41,879 bases of DNA from Acidimicrobiia bacterium (GTDB taxonomy: Bacteria; Actinomycetota; Acidimicrobiia; Acidimicrobiales; SKKL01), in contig JAENWR010000022.1 of assembly GCA_016649895.1 (NCBI GenBank), forward strand, positions 1 through 41,879, given 5' to 3'. The notes beneath the pieces are model-generated. The model was not told the origin of the DNA and made no database searches. It worked only from the letters and a program-made list of their open reading frames with translations. Position numbers and translations under genes: made by a program. Positions 30,538 to 38,988 of this stretch are shown here, piece by piece. Within the stretch, counting starts at the first letter, position 1, and every line of letters begins with the position of its first letter.

Positions 30538-31017
30538 ATGGCCGCGTTGGATCAGATCGCCCCTGCCTTCGTCGAGATGGCGCATCGCATCGTCTGGTGC
30601 ACCGCAGCCACCACCGATCCGAGAGGCCGGCCACGCACCCGGGTCCTGCACCCGATCTGGGAGTGGGACGGCGAGCAGCTCACCGGGTGGATCGCCACGT
30701 CGCCGTTGTCACCGAAGGTGCACGACCTCGCGGCGATGCCTCGGGTCTCGCTGACCTACTGGGACTCGACCCACGACACCTGCACCGCCGACTGCGTGGC
30801 TGAGTGGCAGACGAGCGAAGAGGCGCTGGTCGAAGGCTGGCGTCGTTTCGCCGAGGCACCCGAGCCGGTGGGCTACGACCCGTCGATCATCCCGCCGTGG
30901 ACCGATCCCACCGCGCTCGCCTTCGGCATCCTGCGCCTGGTGCCCGACCGGCTCCGGGTGATGCCTGGCTCGGTGATGACCGCCGGTGAGGGGCAAGCCC
31001 TGCTCTGGCGCCTCTGA
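30538..31017 (+). CDS. Pyridoxamine 5'-phosphate oxidase-like flavin/F420-binding protein
   Basis: 159 aa split-barrel protein: RIVWCTAATTDPRGRPRTRVLHPIWEW, SPKVHDLAAMPRVSLTYWD and the C-terminal PDRLRVMPG. The family binds FMN, F420 or haem; members like this in actinobacteria are often of unknown substrate. CGGAGGG lies 7 nt before the ATG, one of the clearest Shine-Dalgarno sequences in the window. It converges on ftsK. Confidence 0.85.
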   Translation: MAALDQIAPAFVEMAHRIVWCTAATTDPRGRPRTRVLHPIWEWDGEQLTGWIATSPLSPKVHDLAAMPRVSLTYWDSTHDTCTADCVAEWQTSEEALVEGWRRFAEAPEPVGYDPSIIPPWTDPTALAFGILRLVPDRLRVMPGSVMTAGEGQALLWRL

Positions 31018-31046
31018 CTCGCTCGGCCAGGACCTCGGCGGGGGCT

Positions 31047-33500
31047 CTAGAACTCGTCGGGCAGGTGGTCGGGGCCGAGGAGGTCGTCGGCGGTGGGCGC
31101 GGCACCGTCGAGCTCGGCCAGGGTCATCAGCACCACCCGGGCCTTCGACCCCTCGGAGGGGCCGACCACGCCGCGCTGCTCGAGCAGATCCATCAGCCGG
31201 CCGGCGCGGGCGAACCCCACGCGCAGCTTGCGTTGCAGCATCGATGTCGAGCCGAGCTGACTGCGCACGATGAGGTCCATGGCCTGCACGAGCAGCTCGT
31301 CGTCGTCCTCGTCGCCCGTGGTGCCGCCGGGCAGCTGGGCTGCGGCGCCAGCACCCTCGGCTGCGCCCTGCACCTCGGTGTTGTAGGTGATCTCTGGGGC
31401 CTGCTTGCGCCACGCCTTGGCGACGTCGCGCACCTCCTCCTCGGTGACCCAGGCACCCTGCACCCGCTGGGCGGTGCTCGAGGTGGCGGTCAGCATCAAC
31501 ATGTCGCCCTTGCCGATCAGTCGCTCGGCGCCGCCCTGGTCGAGCACGACTCGGCTGTCGGCCAGGCTCGACACGGCGAAGGCGATGCGCGAGGGCACGT
31601 TGGCCTTGATCAGACCGGTGATGACGTTGACCGACGGGCGCTGGGTGGCGAGAACCAGGTGGATGCCCACCGCCCGGGCCTTCTGGGCGATGCGGCAGAT
31701 GCTGGCCTCGACGTCGCGCGCCGCCACCATCATGAGGTCGTTGAGCTCGTCGACCACGATGACGATGAACGACATCCGCGGGTACTCGAGCGGTTCGCCG
31801 TCGTGGTCGACCTCGCCAGCACCCGGGGCCTCGCGCAGGTCGCCGCGGTCGTAGGCGTTGTTGTAGCCGGTGATGTCACGCACCCCGACCGCCTCGAGCA
31901 CCTCGTAGCGGCGGTCCATCTCGCGCACGGCCCAATCGAGGGCGTTGGCGGCCTTCTTGGGGTCGACCACCACCTCGGTGAGGAGGTGCGGCAGCTTGGC
32001 GTACTGGGTGAGCTCGACCCGCTTGGGGTCGACGAGGATGAGGCGCACCTGGTCGGGTGTGGCCCGCATGAGGATCGACGTGATGATCGAGTTGATGCAC
32101 GACGACTTGCCGGCACCGGTGGCCCCGGCGATGAGGACGTGGGGCATGGCGGCCAGGTTGAGCATCACCGACGTGCCGTTGATGTCGCGGCCCATGGCGA
32201 CCTCGAGCGGATGCGTGGCTCGCTTGGCCTCGGGTGATGCGAGCAGGTCGCCGAGGGCCACGATCTCGCGCTTGGCGTTCGGGACCTCGACGCCGATGGC
32301 CTGGCGGCCCGGGATCGGCGCCAGGATGCGCACGTCGGGCGATGCCATCGCGTAGGCGATGTCCTTGTGGAGGCTGGTGACGCGGGCGACCTTCACGCCC
32401 GGGCCGAGCTCGAGCTCGTAGCGGGTGACGGTGGGGCCGACCACCATGCCGACCAGCCGGGTTTCGACACCGTGTTCGGCGAGCGCGCGTTCGAGCACGC
32501 GGCCCGTCTCCTCGACCGCCTTGTGGTCGACGGCGTGGGGAGCGGACTTGCGCAGCACGTCCATCTTCGGCAGGCGCCACGGCGATGCGTTGGCCGCGGG
32601 TCCGAGGTCGATGTGGAGCTGCTGGGGGTCGGCGACGACCTCGTCGGGCACGAGCGTCGCCTCGGTCTTGCGCTTCGGCGCCTTCTTCGCCGCGTCGGCC
32701 GTGTCCTGGTCGAAGGGCGGAACGGGATCTGACGGGTCGATCGACCGGCCACCCACCACGATGGTGGGTGCGTCGTCGGAGGCGGGACGCTCGAGAGTCG
32801 TAGTGGGGTCGGGGCCCGCGCTCGTGAGGTCGAGGGTGTGCGACCCGCTGGGCTCCGGGCCCGAGAAGAGGGTCGAGAACGCCTGGCGCCCCGCGTGGCC
32901 CACGGGGCGGAAACCTGCCGCGGTGGTGCCGGCGACGGCGCGCACGGTGGTCTGGGTGAGGACGAGGAGACCGATGGCGGTGACGGTGCCGAGCACGAGC
33001 GTGGCGCCCCACACCGAGGCGAACGCCTCGAGCGGCACCCCTGTGGCGGCGCCCGCGAACCCGCCCGCATCGCCCAGCGCGTCGAGGCCATCGCCGATGG
33101 CGGGCCGGCCGAGGGCGAGGTGGAGGAGGCCGGTGCCGCCCACGAGGAGGAACAGCGACCCGACGATGCCCCGCACCGGGACGTTGCCGTCCTCGGCGTT
33201 GGGGTCGGAGCGGATCAACAGCGTGCCGGCGAGGACAAGTGCGGGCGGCACCAAGAAGCGAGCCACGCCGACCATGCCGCCGCTGGCGGTCTCGAGGAAC
33301 CGGCCGGCGGCGCCGGCCAGGTCGGCGTAGATGCCGAGGCCGGCCAGGATGCCGATGGCGATGAGGGCGAGGCCCCACGCGTCGGCGACGTGGCCCTCGA
33401 AGGCGCTGCGGAACATGGGCGGCCGCTGGCGCGACGAGGCGCGTCCCTTGGCGGACTTCGCGGGGGTGGAACGTGGGCGTGCGGACTGCTTGGTTGCCAC
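31047..33500 (-). CDS. ftsK: DNA translocase FtsK/SpoIIIE
   Basis: 817 aa. Pumps chromosome DNA at the septum. Four N-terminal membrane helices (residues about 42-66, 75-96, 109-131, 163-186), a linker of about 110 residues rich in Pro, Asp and Thr, and the motor with Walker A GATGAGKSS (459-467) and Walker B at about 579-590. A C-terminal gamma winged helix (RSQLGSTSMLQRKLRVGFARAG) reads polar sequences. Walker B reads VVDELNDLMMVA where Ala is usual before DLMM. The GTG at 33500 has GAGG upstream. Confidence 0.96.
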   Translation of the reverse strand: MATKQSARPRSTPAKSAKGRASSRQRPPMFRSAFEGHVADAWGLALIAIGILAGLGIYADLAGAAGRFLETASGGMVGVARFLVPPALVLAGTLLIRSDPNAEDGNVPVRGIVGSLFLLVGGTGLLHLALGRPAIGDGLDALGDAGGFAGAATGVPLEAFASVWGATLVLGTVTAIGLLVLTQTTVRAVAGTTAAGFRPVGHAGRQAFSTLFSGPEPSGSHTLDLTSAGPDPTTTLERPASDDAPTIVVGGRSIDPSDPVPPFDQDTADAAKKAPKRKTEATLVPDEVVADPQQLHIDLGPAANASPWRLPKMDVLRKSAPHAVDHKAVEETGRVLERALAEHGVETRLVGMVVGPTVTRYELELGPGVKVARVTSLHKDIAYAMASPDVRILAPIPGRQAIGVEVPNAKREIVALGDLLASPEAKRATHPLEVAMGRDINGTSVMLNLAAMPHVLIAGATGAGKSSCINSIITSILMRATPDQVRLILVDPKRVELTQYAKLPHLLTEVVVDPKKAANALDWAVREMDRRYEVLEAVGVRDITGYNNAYDRGDLREAPGAGEVDHDGEPLEYPRMSFIVIVVDELNDLMMVAARDVEASICRIAQKARAVGIHLVLATQRPSVNVITGLIKANVPSRIAFAVSSLADSRVVLDQGGAERLIGKGDMLMLTATSSTAQRVQGAWVTEEEVRDVAKAWRKQAPEITYNTEVQGAAEGAGAAAQLPGGTTGDEDDDELLVQAMDLIVRSQLGSTSMLQRKLRVGFARAGRLMDLLEQRGVVGPSEGSKARVVLMTLAELDGAAPTADDLLGPDHLPDEF

Positions 33501-33713
33501 AGGGACCTCGGGCGCGTGCGAACGGCAGGCTCCACCCGCTGACCATGCTCGCCCGCCGGCCCCCTCAGGTCAAGGACCCTCGGTCCCCCGCGCCGGCGCA
33601 TGAGGCCGAGCTGGCGTGGTCAGGTGTCCCCTGGATACGTTCGAGCTCCGACCGGTGGGATCCCGCTGCAGCTGCGACATGCCCCGGCAAGCGGTCTTCA
33701 GGACGACGCCGGT

Positions 33714-34034
33714 TCAGCAGTCGACCGCGGACCGCAGGGCCTTGCAAGCTTCGGTGAGCCGCAACGGGTCGAGAGTGCACTGCCGCTCGACGAGGTATGC
33801 CTTGGCCACGACACGCAGGTTGTCGAAGCTCGCGACGCACTCCGTCGGCATTCCGTCGCTCGTGTCCAGGCGAAGCTCGGTTGGGATGTCTCGGATCGTT
33901 CGCGTCACCGGTGCCGCCAGGACGCTGTGAAGGACTGGAATCGCTGCTGTCCTCGTCATCACGAGGAAGGGCCGACGGCCGACGTCTTCGATCTCCCCCC
34001 ACCAGACCTCGCCCCGCCGTGGCTCGTTCACCAT
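33714..34034 (-). CDS. MazF/PemK-type endoribonuclease toxin
   Basis: 106 aa. PRRGEVWWGEIEDVGRRPFL and the APVTRTIRDIPTELRL strand are typical of the MazF/PemK fold; the family cleaves mRNA at short sequences. TECVASFDNLRVVAKAYLV matches the conserved C-terminal core. The ATG at 34034 overlaps the antitoxin end by 7 nt, so toxin translation depends on antitoxin translation. Confidence 0.88.
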   Translation of the reverse strand: MVNEPRRGEVWWGEIEDVGRRPFLVMTRTAAIPVLHSVLAAPVTRTIRDIPTELRLDTSDGMPTECVASFDNLRVVAKAYLVERQCTLDPLRLTEACKALRSAVDC

Positions 34035-34282
34035 GGCTCCTCGGCGATGGCGTCACGAAGGGACGCGATCGCCGCCGCGGTCTCGGCGTCGGTCGGCGGC
34101 GTGCGCTGGTACCCGTCCACGATCGAGCGGTCGTCCCGACGTCGTCGATCGAGTTCGATGAGCGCCTCGATGCCCGCGCGCACGGCGGCAGCCCGAGTCG
34201 CGTAGACACCTCGGCCCACGAGATCGTCAAGGACTTCGAGCTGCTCCGTCGGGAGGCGAACGGCGATCTGCTCAGTTGCCAT
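34028..34282 (-). CDS. Ribbon-helix-helix antitoxin
   Basis: 84 aa. The N-terminal RHH pattern (IAVRLPTEQLEVLDDLV, then YATRAAAVRAGIEALI) gives DNA binding. A charged C-terminal tail (RRRRDD to AIAEEPW) would bind the toxin. The ATG at 34282 is preceded by TATGCT at 6 nt and by no Shine-Dalgarno sequence. A strong inverted repeat upstream is the probable autorepression operator. Confidence 0.85.
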   Translation of the reverse strand: MATEQIAVRLPTEQLEVLDDLVGRGVYATRAAAVRAGIEALIELDRRRRDDRSIVDGYQRTPPTDAETAAAIASLRDAIAEEPW

Positions 34283-34288
34283 AAGCGA

Positions 34289-34320
34289 AGCATACCGGTT
34301 TGGTATTCGAGACGGTATGC
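34289..34320 (-). promoter_or_regulatory. Toxin-antitoxin promoter and operator
   Basis: Perfect 8-bp inverted repeat GCATACCG (34290-34297) / CGGTATGC (34313-34320), with a third half-site GGTAT at 34302-34306. The -10 TATGCT (34289-34294, read toward the antitoxin) overlaps the first arm, so a repressor bound here would block transcription. Confidence 0.6.
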
Positions 34321-34346
34321 GTCGGCACGTGCGCCCTCAGTCGCCC

Positions 34347-35105
34347 TCAGCCGCCCTCGGCCATCTCCCGCAGCCACGCCAGGTAGGGCCCCTCGAAGCC
34401 CTCGGACATGCGGGCCGCGGCGATGAGGCGCATCCACATCGCCAACTCGTCCTCGGCGATCGCACGCCGGATCATCCCGATCCGGCGGACGTGGGCCATG
34501 AACTCGGCCATCGGCGGGTGCGGCGTGTTCGCTCGGAGGACGAGGGTGCGGGCGAAGTCGGCCACCGTCGGACCGTCGGCAACCGTCAACCAGTCGATGA
34601 CCTTCCAACCCGATTCGGTGACGATGATGTTGTCGGGGTGCAGGTCGAGGTGGCACAGCCCGGTCGTGGCGCCCGCCGCGGCGGTGGCGAGGAAATCCCG
34701 CATGTCATCGACCAGGCGGTGGTCGAGGCCGCTGCGACCCAACTCGGCGCTGAGGCGTGGCACCAGCTCTGGGTGGCCGCTCCCGTGCAGGTGCAGCGAG
34801 CAGTGGAGCTCGACGAACTGTGCTGCCAGCTCCTCGCGGTCGGCGGCGGCGGCAACCACATCGGTGAGGGCCGGGCCCACCAGGCGTTCGAGCACGGCGC
34901 CGTGGCGACCCTCGATGGTCACCGTCTCGAACACCTCGGGCACTGGTAGGCCGGCTGCGAACAGCGTGGAGGCCACCCCGGCTTCGTAGACCGAGAGGCC
35001 GTTGTAGGCGGGACGGTCGAGCTTGACCACCCGACCAGGGCCGACCGAGAAGATCTCGGCGGTCAGCCCCTGGGCGATCGGGCGGGCAGCGCGGATGTCG
35101 ATCAC
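34347..35105 (-). CDS. Phosphotransferase family protein (APH/choline-kinase fold)
   Basis: 252 aa. The kinase core is GLCHLDLHPDNIIVT (catalytic Asp and Asn) followed by KVIDWLTVADGPTVADFART (metal Asp). The N-lobe has RVVKLDRP with the ATP Lys and LPVPEVFETV. The GTG start is at 35105. Substrate unknown; clearly different from the APH(3')-like protein at 17.2-18.0 kb, since it lacks the kanamycin-kinase C-terminus. It sits between the toxin-antitoxin pair and the ATPase pair. Codon use is GC-rich like the core genes. Confidence 0.8.
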   Translation of the reverse strand: MIDIRAARPIAQGLTAEIFSVGPGRVVKLDRPAYNGLSVYEAGVASTLFAAGLPVPEVFETVTIEGRHGAVLERLVGPALTDVVAAAADREELAAQFVELHCSLHLHGSGHPELVPRLSAELGRSGLDHRLVDDMRDFLATAAAGATTGLCHLDLHPDNIIVTESGWKVIDWLTVADGPTVADFARTLVLRANTPHPPMAEFMAHVRRIGMIRRAIAEDELAMWMRLIAAARMSEGFEGPYLAWLREMAEGG

Positions 35106-35264
35106 GGTGGCAGAGGCTGGCCCCGTGAGGGCTCTACGTCAAGCATCCTTCCGACCGCGAATTGCATCGGTCTCGTTCACCGGCGCGAGATCAGACTGGA
35201 GCATGGAATCCCCAACCGTGGCACCTCGACGTCACCGCCCACTGCGCCGATGAACCTTCTCTCG

Positions 35265-35270
35265 TAGGCT
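35265..35270 (+). promoter_or_regulatory. -10 hexamer, leaderless-type promoter of the ATPase-TOPRIM pair
   Basis: TAGGCT, then GAACCC, then GTG at 35277. The -35 is not clear. Confidence 0.45.
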
Positions 35271-35276
35271 GAACCC

Positions 35277-36671
35277 GTGCTGCTTCGCATGCAAGTCCAC
35301 GGATTCAAGAACCTTCTCGAGTTCGACGCGTCGTTTGGACCCTTCAACTGCATCGCCGGAGAGAACGGCGTCGGCAAGTCAAACATCTTCGATGCGATCC
35401 AGTTCCTATCGCTCTGCGCCGACCGATCGCTCGTCGAAGCGGCGCAGGAAGTTCGATCGAGCCGGACAGAAGGCGTTGGAGAGCCGGAACACCTGTTCAC
35501 AGCGGGTTCGACATCTCGAAGCATGCAGTTCGCCATCGAGATGGTGGTCCCACGGAACGTCGAGGACGACTTCGGAACGATCGTCAGTCCGTCGATCACT
35601 TTGCTGCGCTACGAGTTGGAGATCGGATACGAGGCTCCGTCCTCCTCGGTACGTCACGGGCGCCTGGTGGTGGAGCGCGAGGAGCTCCATCACATCAACA
35701 GGGGTGACGCGCACCGCCATCTTCGCTTCCCGCTTTCGGTACGGAACTTCCGGGACCTGATCGTCACAGGACGACGGTCTGGCGGGCCGTTCATCTCTAC
35801 GGAAGCCGAGAACGAGCGCATCACCGTCCATGGCGACAGCGGCCGCCGTGGACGGCCCCGGAGAGCGCTACCCACCCGAGCCGGAACGACGGTGGTCAGC
35901 ACCATCAACAGCGCGGACGATCCGACCATCCTGGCAGCACGACGCGAGATGCAGTCATGGCGGCGACTCGCGCTGGAGCCGAGTGCTCTGAGGGCAGCTG
36001 ATCGGTATGTCGATCCACAGATCATGGCAAGCGACGGCAGGCACCTCGCGGCCGCCCTTCACCGCATCGCATCCGAGTCTCCAGGTGGGGAGCCAGGTGA
36101 TGTCTACGCCAGGGTGACGAGTCGACTCGCTGGCCTCGCGGGAGTCGACATCCGTTCGTTGCGGGTGGACGCTGATGACACGCGTCAACTCTTGAGCATC
36201 GTCGTCTGCGACGGACAAGACCGCGAGCTACCGGCGCGATCACTCTCGGAGGGCACGCTTCGCTACTTGGCACTCTGCATCCTGCTTGAAGATCCGCACG
36301 TGACCGGCCTCATCACGATGGAGGAGCCGGAAAATGGGATCCATCCGGCAAACCTTGCCCAGGTCGTGGATCTGGTGCGGGACCTCGCCGTTGACCCGCA
36401 AATGCCACCCGGTCTGGACAATCCGCTGCGGCAGGTGATCGTGAACACCCACTCGCCGGCGGTGGTACAGCTGGTGGGCGAGAGCGACCTTCTCATTGCG
36501 TCTGAGCATCCAGTTGACACGCCGGAAGGTCGCCGAAAGGCGCTGCTGGTCCGCGGGATGCACGGGACCTGGCGGGTCGATTCGGGCACGATCGGGGGGA
36601 CACGGGCCGACTTGCTGCCCTACCTCGTCGACCCGCCAGGAGCACAGATCTCGCTGTTCAGCGTTGCATGA
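35277..36671 (+). CDS. AAA/ABC-type ATPase (AAA_15/AAA_21, OLD-like), first gene of a two-gene system
   Basis: 464 aa. The N-terminus MLLRMQVHGFKNL and Walker A GENGVGKSN (28-36) are of the RecF/OLD/SMC type. After a long insert (about 60-300) come the ABC signature LSEGTLRY (323-330), Walker B LITMEEPENGIHP (345-357) and the His-switch NTHSP (H392). No nuclease domain is fused; instead the next gene, overlapping by ATGA, is TOPRIM-like. ATPases of this sort pair with TOPRIM proteins in phage-defence systems (PARIS AriA/AriB) or are fused to them (OLD, Gabija GajA). Codons are less GC-ended than in the flanking core genes, suggesting transfer. Confidence 0.88.
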   Translation: MLLRMQVHGFKNLLEFDASFGPFNCIAGENGVGKSNIFDAIQFLSLCADRSLVEAAQEVRSSRTEGVGEPEHLFTAGSTSRSMQFAIEMVVPRNVEDDFGTIVSPSITLLRYELEIGYEAPSSSVRHGRLVVEREELHHINRGDAHRHLRFPLSVRNFRDLIVTGRRSGGPFISTEAENERITVHGDSGRRGRPRRALPTRAGTTVVSTINSADDPTILAARREMQSWRRLALEPSALRAADRYVDPQIMASDGRHLAAALHRIASESPGGEPGDVYARVTSRLAGLAGVDIRSLRVDADDTRQLLSIVVCDGQDRELPARSLSEGTLRYLALCILLEDPHVTGLITMEEPENGIHPANLAQVVDLVRDLAVDPQMPPGLDNPLRQVIVNTHSPAVVQLVGESDLLIASEHPVDTPEGRRKALLVRGMHGTWRVDSGTIGGTRADLLPYLVDPPGAQISLFSVA

Positions 36672-37297
36672 CGCTCCAAGGGATATTTCTCGCCGACGGT
36701 CCCTCGGACCTGCCGCTCGCCCGGCACCTGGAGGCGCTGTGCGCGGAATCAGGTGTGGATGTCTCGCTGATCGCAGTGGATCCGCGACTCCTTCGGGGTG
36801 CGGGCCGAACGGTGGCGGGCCGCCTCAAGTTCCTCGCCGACCAGCAGATCGCCTACGAGATCGTGTTCATCCATCGGGATTCGGAGGCGCAGGATCCTCT
36901 GACGAGGTACGAAGAGATCAGCGAGGCAGCGGCGGCTGTGAACCTACGCTGCCCTGCCGTCCCTGTGGTCCCGGTGCGAATGACGGAAGCCTGGCTCCTG
37001 CTCGACGAGGCATCGATCCGCAGCGTTGCTGCCAAACCCGCTGGTCGCACTGACCTGAACCTCCCGCCTCCTCGTCGAGTAGAGACCATTCCCGACCCAA
37101 AGCAACGGTTGCGAGACGCGCTCCTCGTCGCTAGCGAGACGAGCGGACGCCGCCGGAAGCAATTCGAGAGAGACTTTGGTCGGCACCGCGCGCTTCTCTT
37201 GGAGAGGCTCGACACCACTGGAGCGGTCTCGGGCCTCCCTTCGTGGCAGCGTTTGCAGCGCGAGGTAACCGACGCGGTCCAGCACCTCAAGGGTTGA
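36668..37297 (+). CDS. TOPRIM-like DUF4276-type protein, second gene of the ATPase pair
   Basis: 209 aa. Possible TOPRIM metal residues are in FLADGPSDLPLARHL (an acidic residue in a glycine turn near the N-terminus) and VFIHRDSEAQDP (D-x-E type). The segment VPVRMTEAWLLLDE with the following IPDPKQRLRDAL is characteristic of DUF4276/RloB-like proteins as I remember them. Catalysis is unproven: the usual first Glu is replaced by Asp in ADGPSD. The ATG overlaps the ATPase stop, so the products are made together and probably form a complex. Nuclease activity is inferred. Confidence 0.75.
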   Translation: MTLQGIFLADGPSDLPLARHLEALCAESGVDVSLIAVDPRLLRGAGRTVAGRLKFLADQQIAYEIVFIHRDSEAQDPLTRYEEISEAAAAVNLRCPAVPVVPVRMTEAWLLLDEASIRSVAAKPAGRTDLNLPPPRRVETIPDPKQRLRDALLVASETSGRRRKQFERDFGRHRALLLERLDTTGAVSGLPSWQRLQREVTDAVQHLKG

Positions 37298-37299
37298 GG
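37285..37299 (+). terminator. Small hairpin at the end of the ATPase-TOPRIM operon
   Basis: CCTCAA-GGG-TTGAGG spans the stop codon. It is a 6-bp stem with no T tract, facing the rnj terminus; a weak call. Confidence 0.25.
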
Positions 37300-37326
37300 C
37301 CCTCAAGCCGGCCATCAGCACGATGC

Positions 37327-38988
37327 TCAGGCCTCCATGACGACCGGGACGATCATCGGCCGGCGACGCGTGCGCTGGTTGACGAAGCGCCCCGCCGCAC
37401 GCCGCACCGCCCGCTGGATCGCCTCGACGTCGGGGGCCTCGCCCGCCAGCACCTCGTCGACGGCCTTTCGCACCACGTCGGTGGCCTCGCCGAGGAGCTC
37501 TTCGGCTTCGGGGGCGTGGATCCACCCACGGGTGATGACCTCGGGGCCGGTGATGATGGCGCCGTTGACCACGTCGACCGCCACCACCACCACGACCACA
37601 CCCTCGTCGGCGAGGACCCGGCGGTCGCGCAGCACGCCGTGGCTGATGTCGCCCACGATGCCGTCGACGTAGAGGTAGCCGGCGGGCACGCTGTCGGTGC
37701 GTTCGATGCCGTCGTCGGTGATGAGCACCGAATCGCCGTCCTCGCACACGAGGATGTGGTCCTCGGGCGTGCCGATCTGGGCGCCGAGGCGGGCGTGGGC
37801 CCGCAGGTGCCGGTACTCGCCGTGCACCGGGATGAACCAGTCGGGCCGGGTGATCGAATGGAGCATCTTCAGCTCCTCGGCCTTGGCGTGCCCGGTGGCG
37901 TGCACGTCGGCGATGCCGGAGTGGACGACCTCGACGCCGATGCGGACCAGACCGTCGATGACCTTCGATACGTTCATCTCGTTGCCGGGGATGGGGTGCG
38001 AGCTGAGGATGACGGTGTCCTGGTCGTTCAGCTTCAACCACCGGCTCTCACCGCTGGCCATGAGGGCAAGAGCCGACATCGGCTCGCCCTGGCTACCGGT
38101 GGAGATGATGCAGACCTTGCCGGGCTCGAGGTCGCCGACGTCCTCGATGTCGCGGATGGCGTGGTCGGGGATCTTGAGCAGCCCCAAGTCGCGCGCCAGG
38201 CGCACGTTCTTCTTCATCGACATGCCGATGGTGACCACCGTGCGGCCGAAGGCCATGGCCGCGTCGGCGATCTGCTGCACCCGGTGCACGTGGCTCGCGA
38301 AGCTGGCGGTGATGATGCGCCGCCCCTCGTGGGCGTGGAAGAGGTCGTAGAGCACCGCGCCCACCGACGACTCGGATCGGGAGTGGCCGGGCTCCTCGGC
38401 GTTGGTGGAGTCGGCGAGCAGCAGCCGGATGCCGCCGTCCTTCGCGATCTGACCCATTCGGGCCAGGTCGGTGAGGCGCCCATCGACCGGGGTGAGGTCG
38501 AGCTTGAAGTCACCGGAGTGCAGGATCGTGCCCTGCGGGGTGTGGAACGCGGTGGCGAAGCCGTGCGGCACCGAATGGGTGACCGGGATGAACTCGACGT
38601 CGAACGGGCCGATCTTTCGCCGCTCGCCATCGCGCACGGGGATGAGCTCGGTGCGCTTGAGCAGCCCGGCCTCCTCGATGCGATTGCGGGCGATCCCCAG
38701 GGCCAGCTCGGAGCCGTAGATGGGGAACGAGATGTCGCGCAACAGGAACGAGAGCCCGCCGACGTGGTCCTCGTGGCCGTGGGTGGTGATGCACCCCTCG
38801 ATGCGGTCGGCGTTCTCGCGCAGGTAGGTGAAGTCGGGCAGCACGAGGTCGACGCCGAGCATGTCGAGGTCGGGGAACATGAGGCCGCAGTCGAGCAGCA
38901 TGATGCGGCCGTCGATCTCGATGCAGGCGCAGTTGCGGCCGATCTCGCCGAGACCGCCGAGGAACGTGACGCGAACAGGATCAGCCAT
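37327..38988 (-). CDS. rnj: Ribonuclease J
   Basis: 553 aa. A metallo-beta-lactamase/beta-CASP RNase with 5'-3' exo- and endonuclease activity in mRNA decay and rRNA maturation. Zinc motif HGHEDH (70-75); HSGDFKLD, the beta-CASP region (LADSTNAEEPGHS, STGSQGEPMSAL) and GHAKAEELKMLHSITRPDWFIPVHGE are present, with the C-terminal domain after about residue 450. The start overlaps the dapA end by 8 nt. Confidence 0.96.
   Translation of the reverse strand: MADPVRVTFLGGLGEIGRNCACIEIDGRIMLLDCGLMFPDLDMLGVDLVLPDFTYLRENADRIEGCITTHGHEDHVGGLSFLLRDISFPIYGSELALGIARNRIEEAGLLKRTELIPVRDGERRKIGPFDVEFIPVTHSVPHGFATAFHTPQGTILHSGDFKLDLTPVDGRLTDLARMGQIAKDGGIRLLLADSTNAEEPGHSRSESSVGAVLYDLFHAHEGRRIITASFASHVHRVQQIADAAMAFGRTVVTIGMSMKKNVRLARDLGLLKIPDHAIRDIEDVGDLEPGKVCIISTGSQGEPMSALALMASGESRWLKLNDQDTVILSSHPIPGNEMNVSKVIDGLVRIGVEVVHSGIADVHATGHAKAEELKMLHSITRPDWFIPVHGEYRHLRAHARLGAQIGTPEDHILVCEDGDSVLITDDGIERTDSVPAGYLYVDGIVGDISHGVLRDRRVLADEGVVVVVVAVDVVNGAIITGPEVITRGWIHAPEAEELLGEATDVVRKAVDEVLAGEAPDVEAIQRAVRRAAGRFVNQRTRRRPMIVPVVMEA

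Noticed and set aside
33501..33713. Gap between ftsK and the toxin gene as a possible RNA gene or att site
   Set aside because: No tRNA fold, direct repeat or integrase was seen; short open frames lack coding bias.
35203..35253. Short open frame (16 codons) before the ATPase gene as a leader peptide
   Set aside because: Arg/Pro-rich shadow-like composition and no attenuation structure; too little to support.
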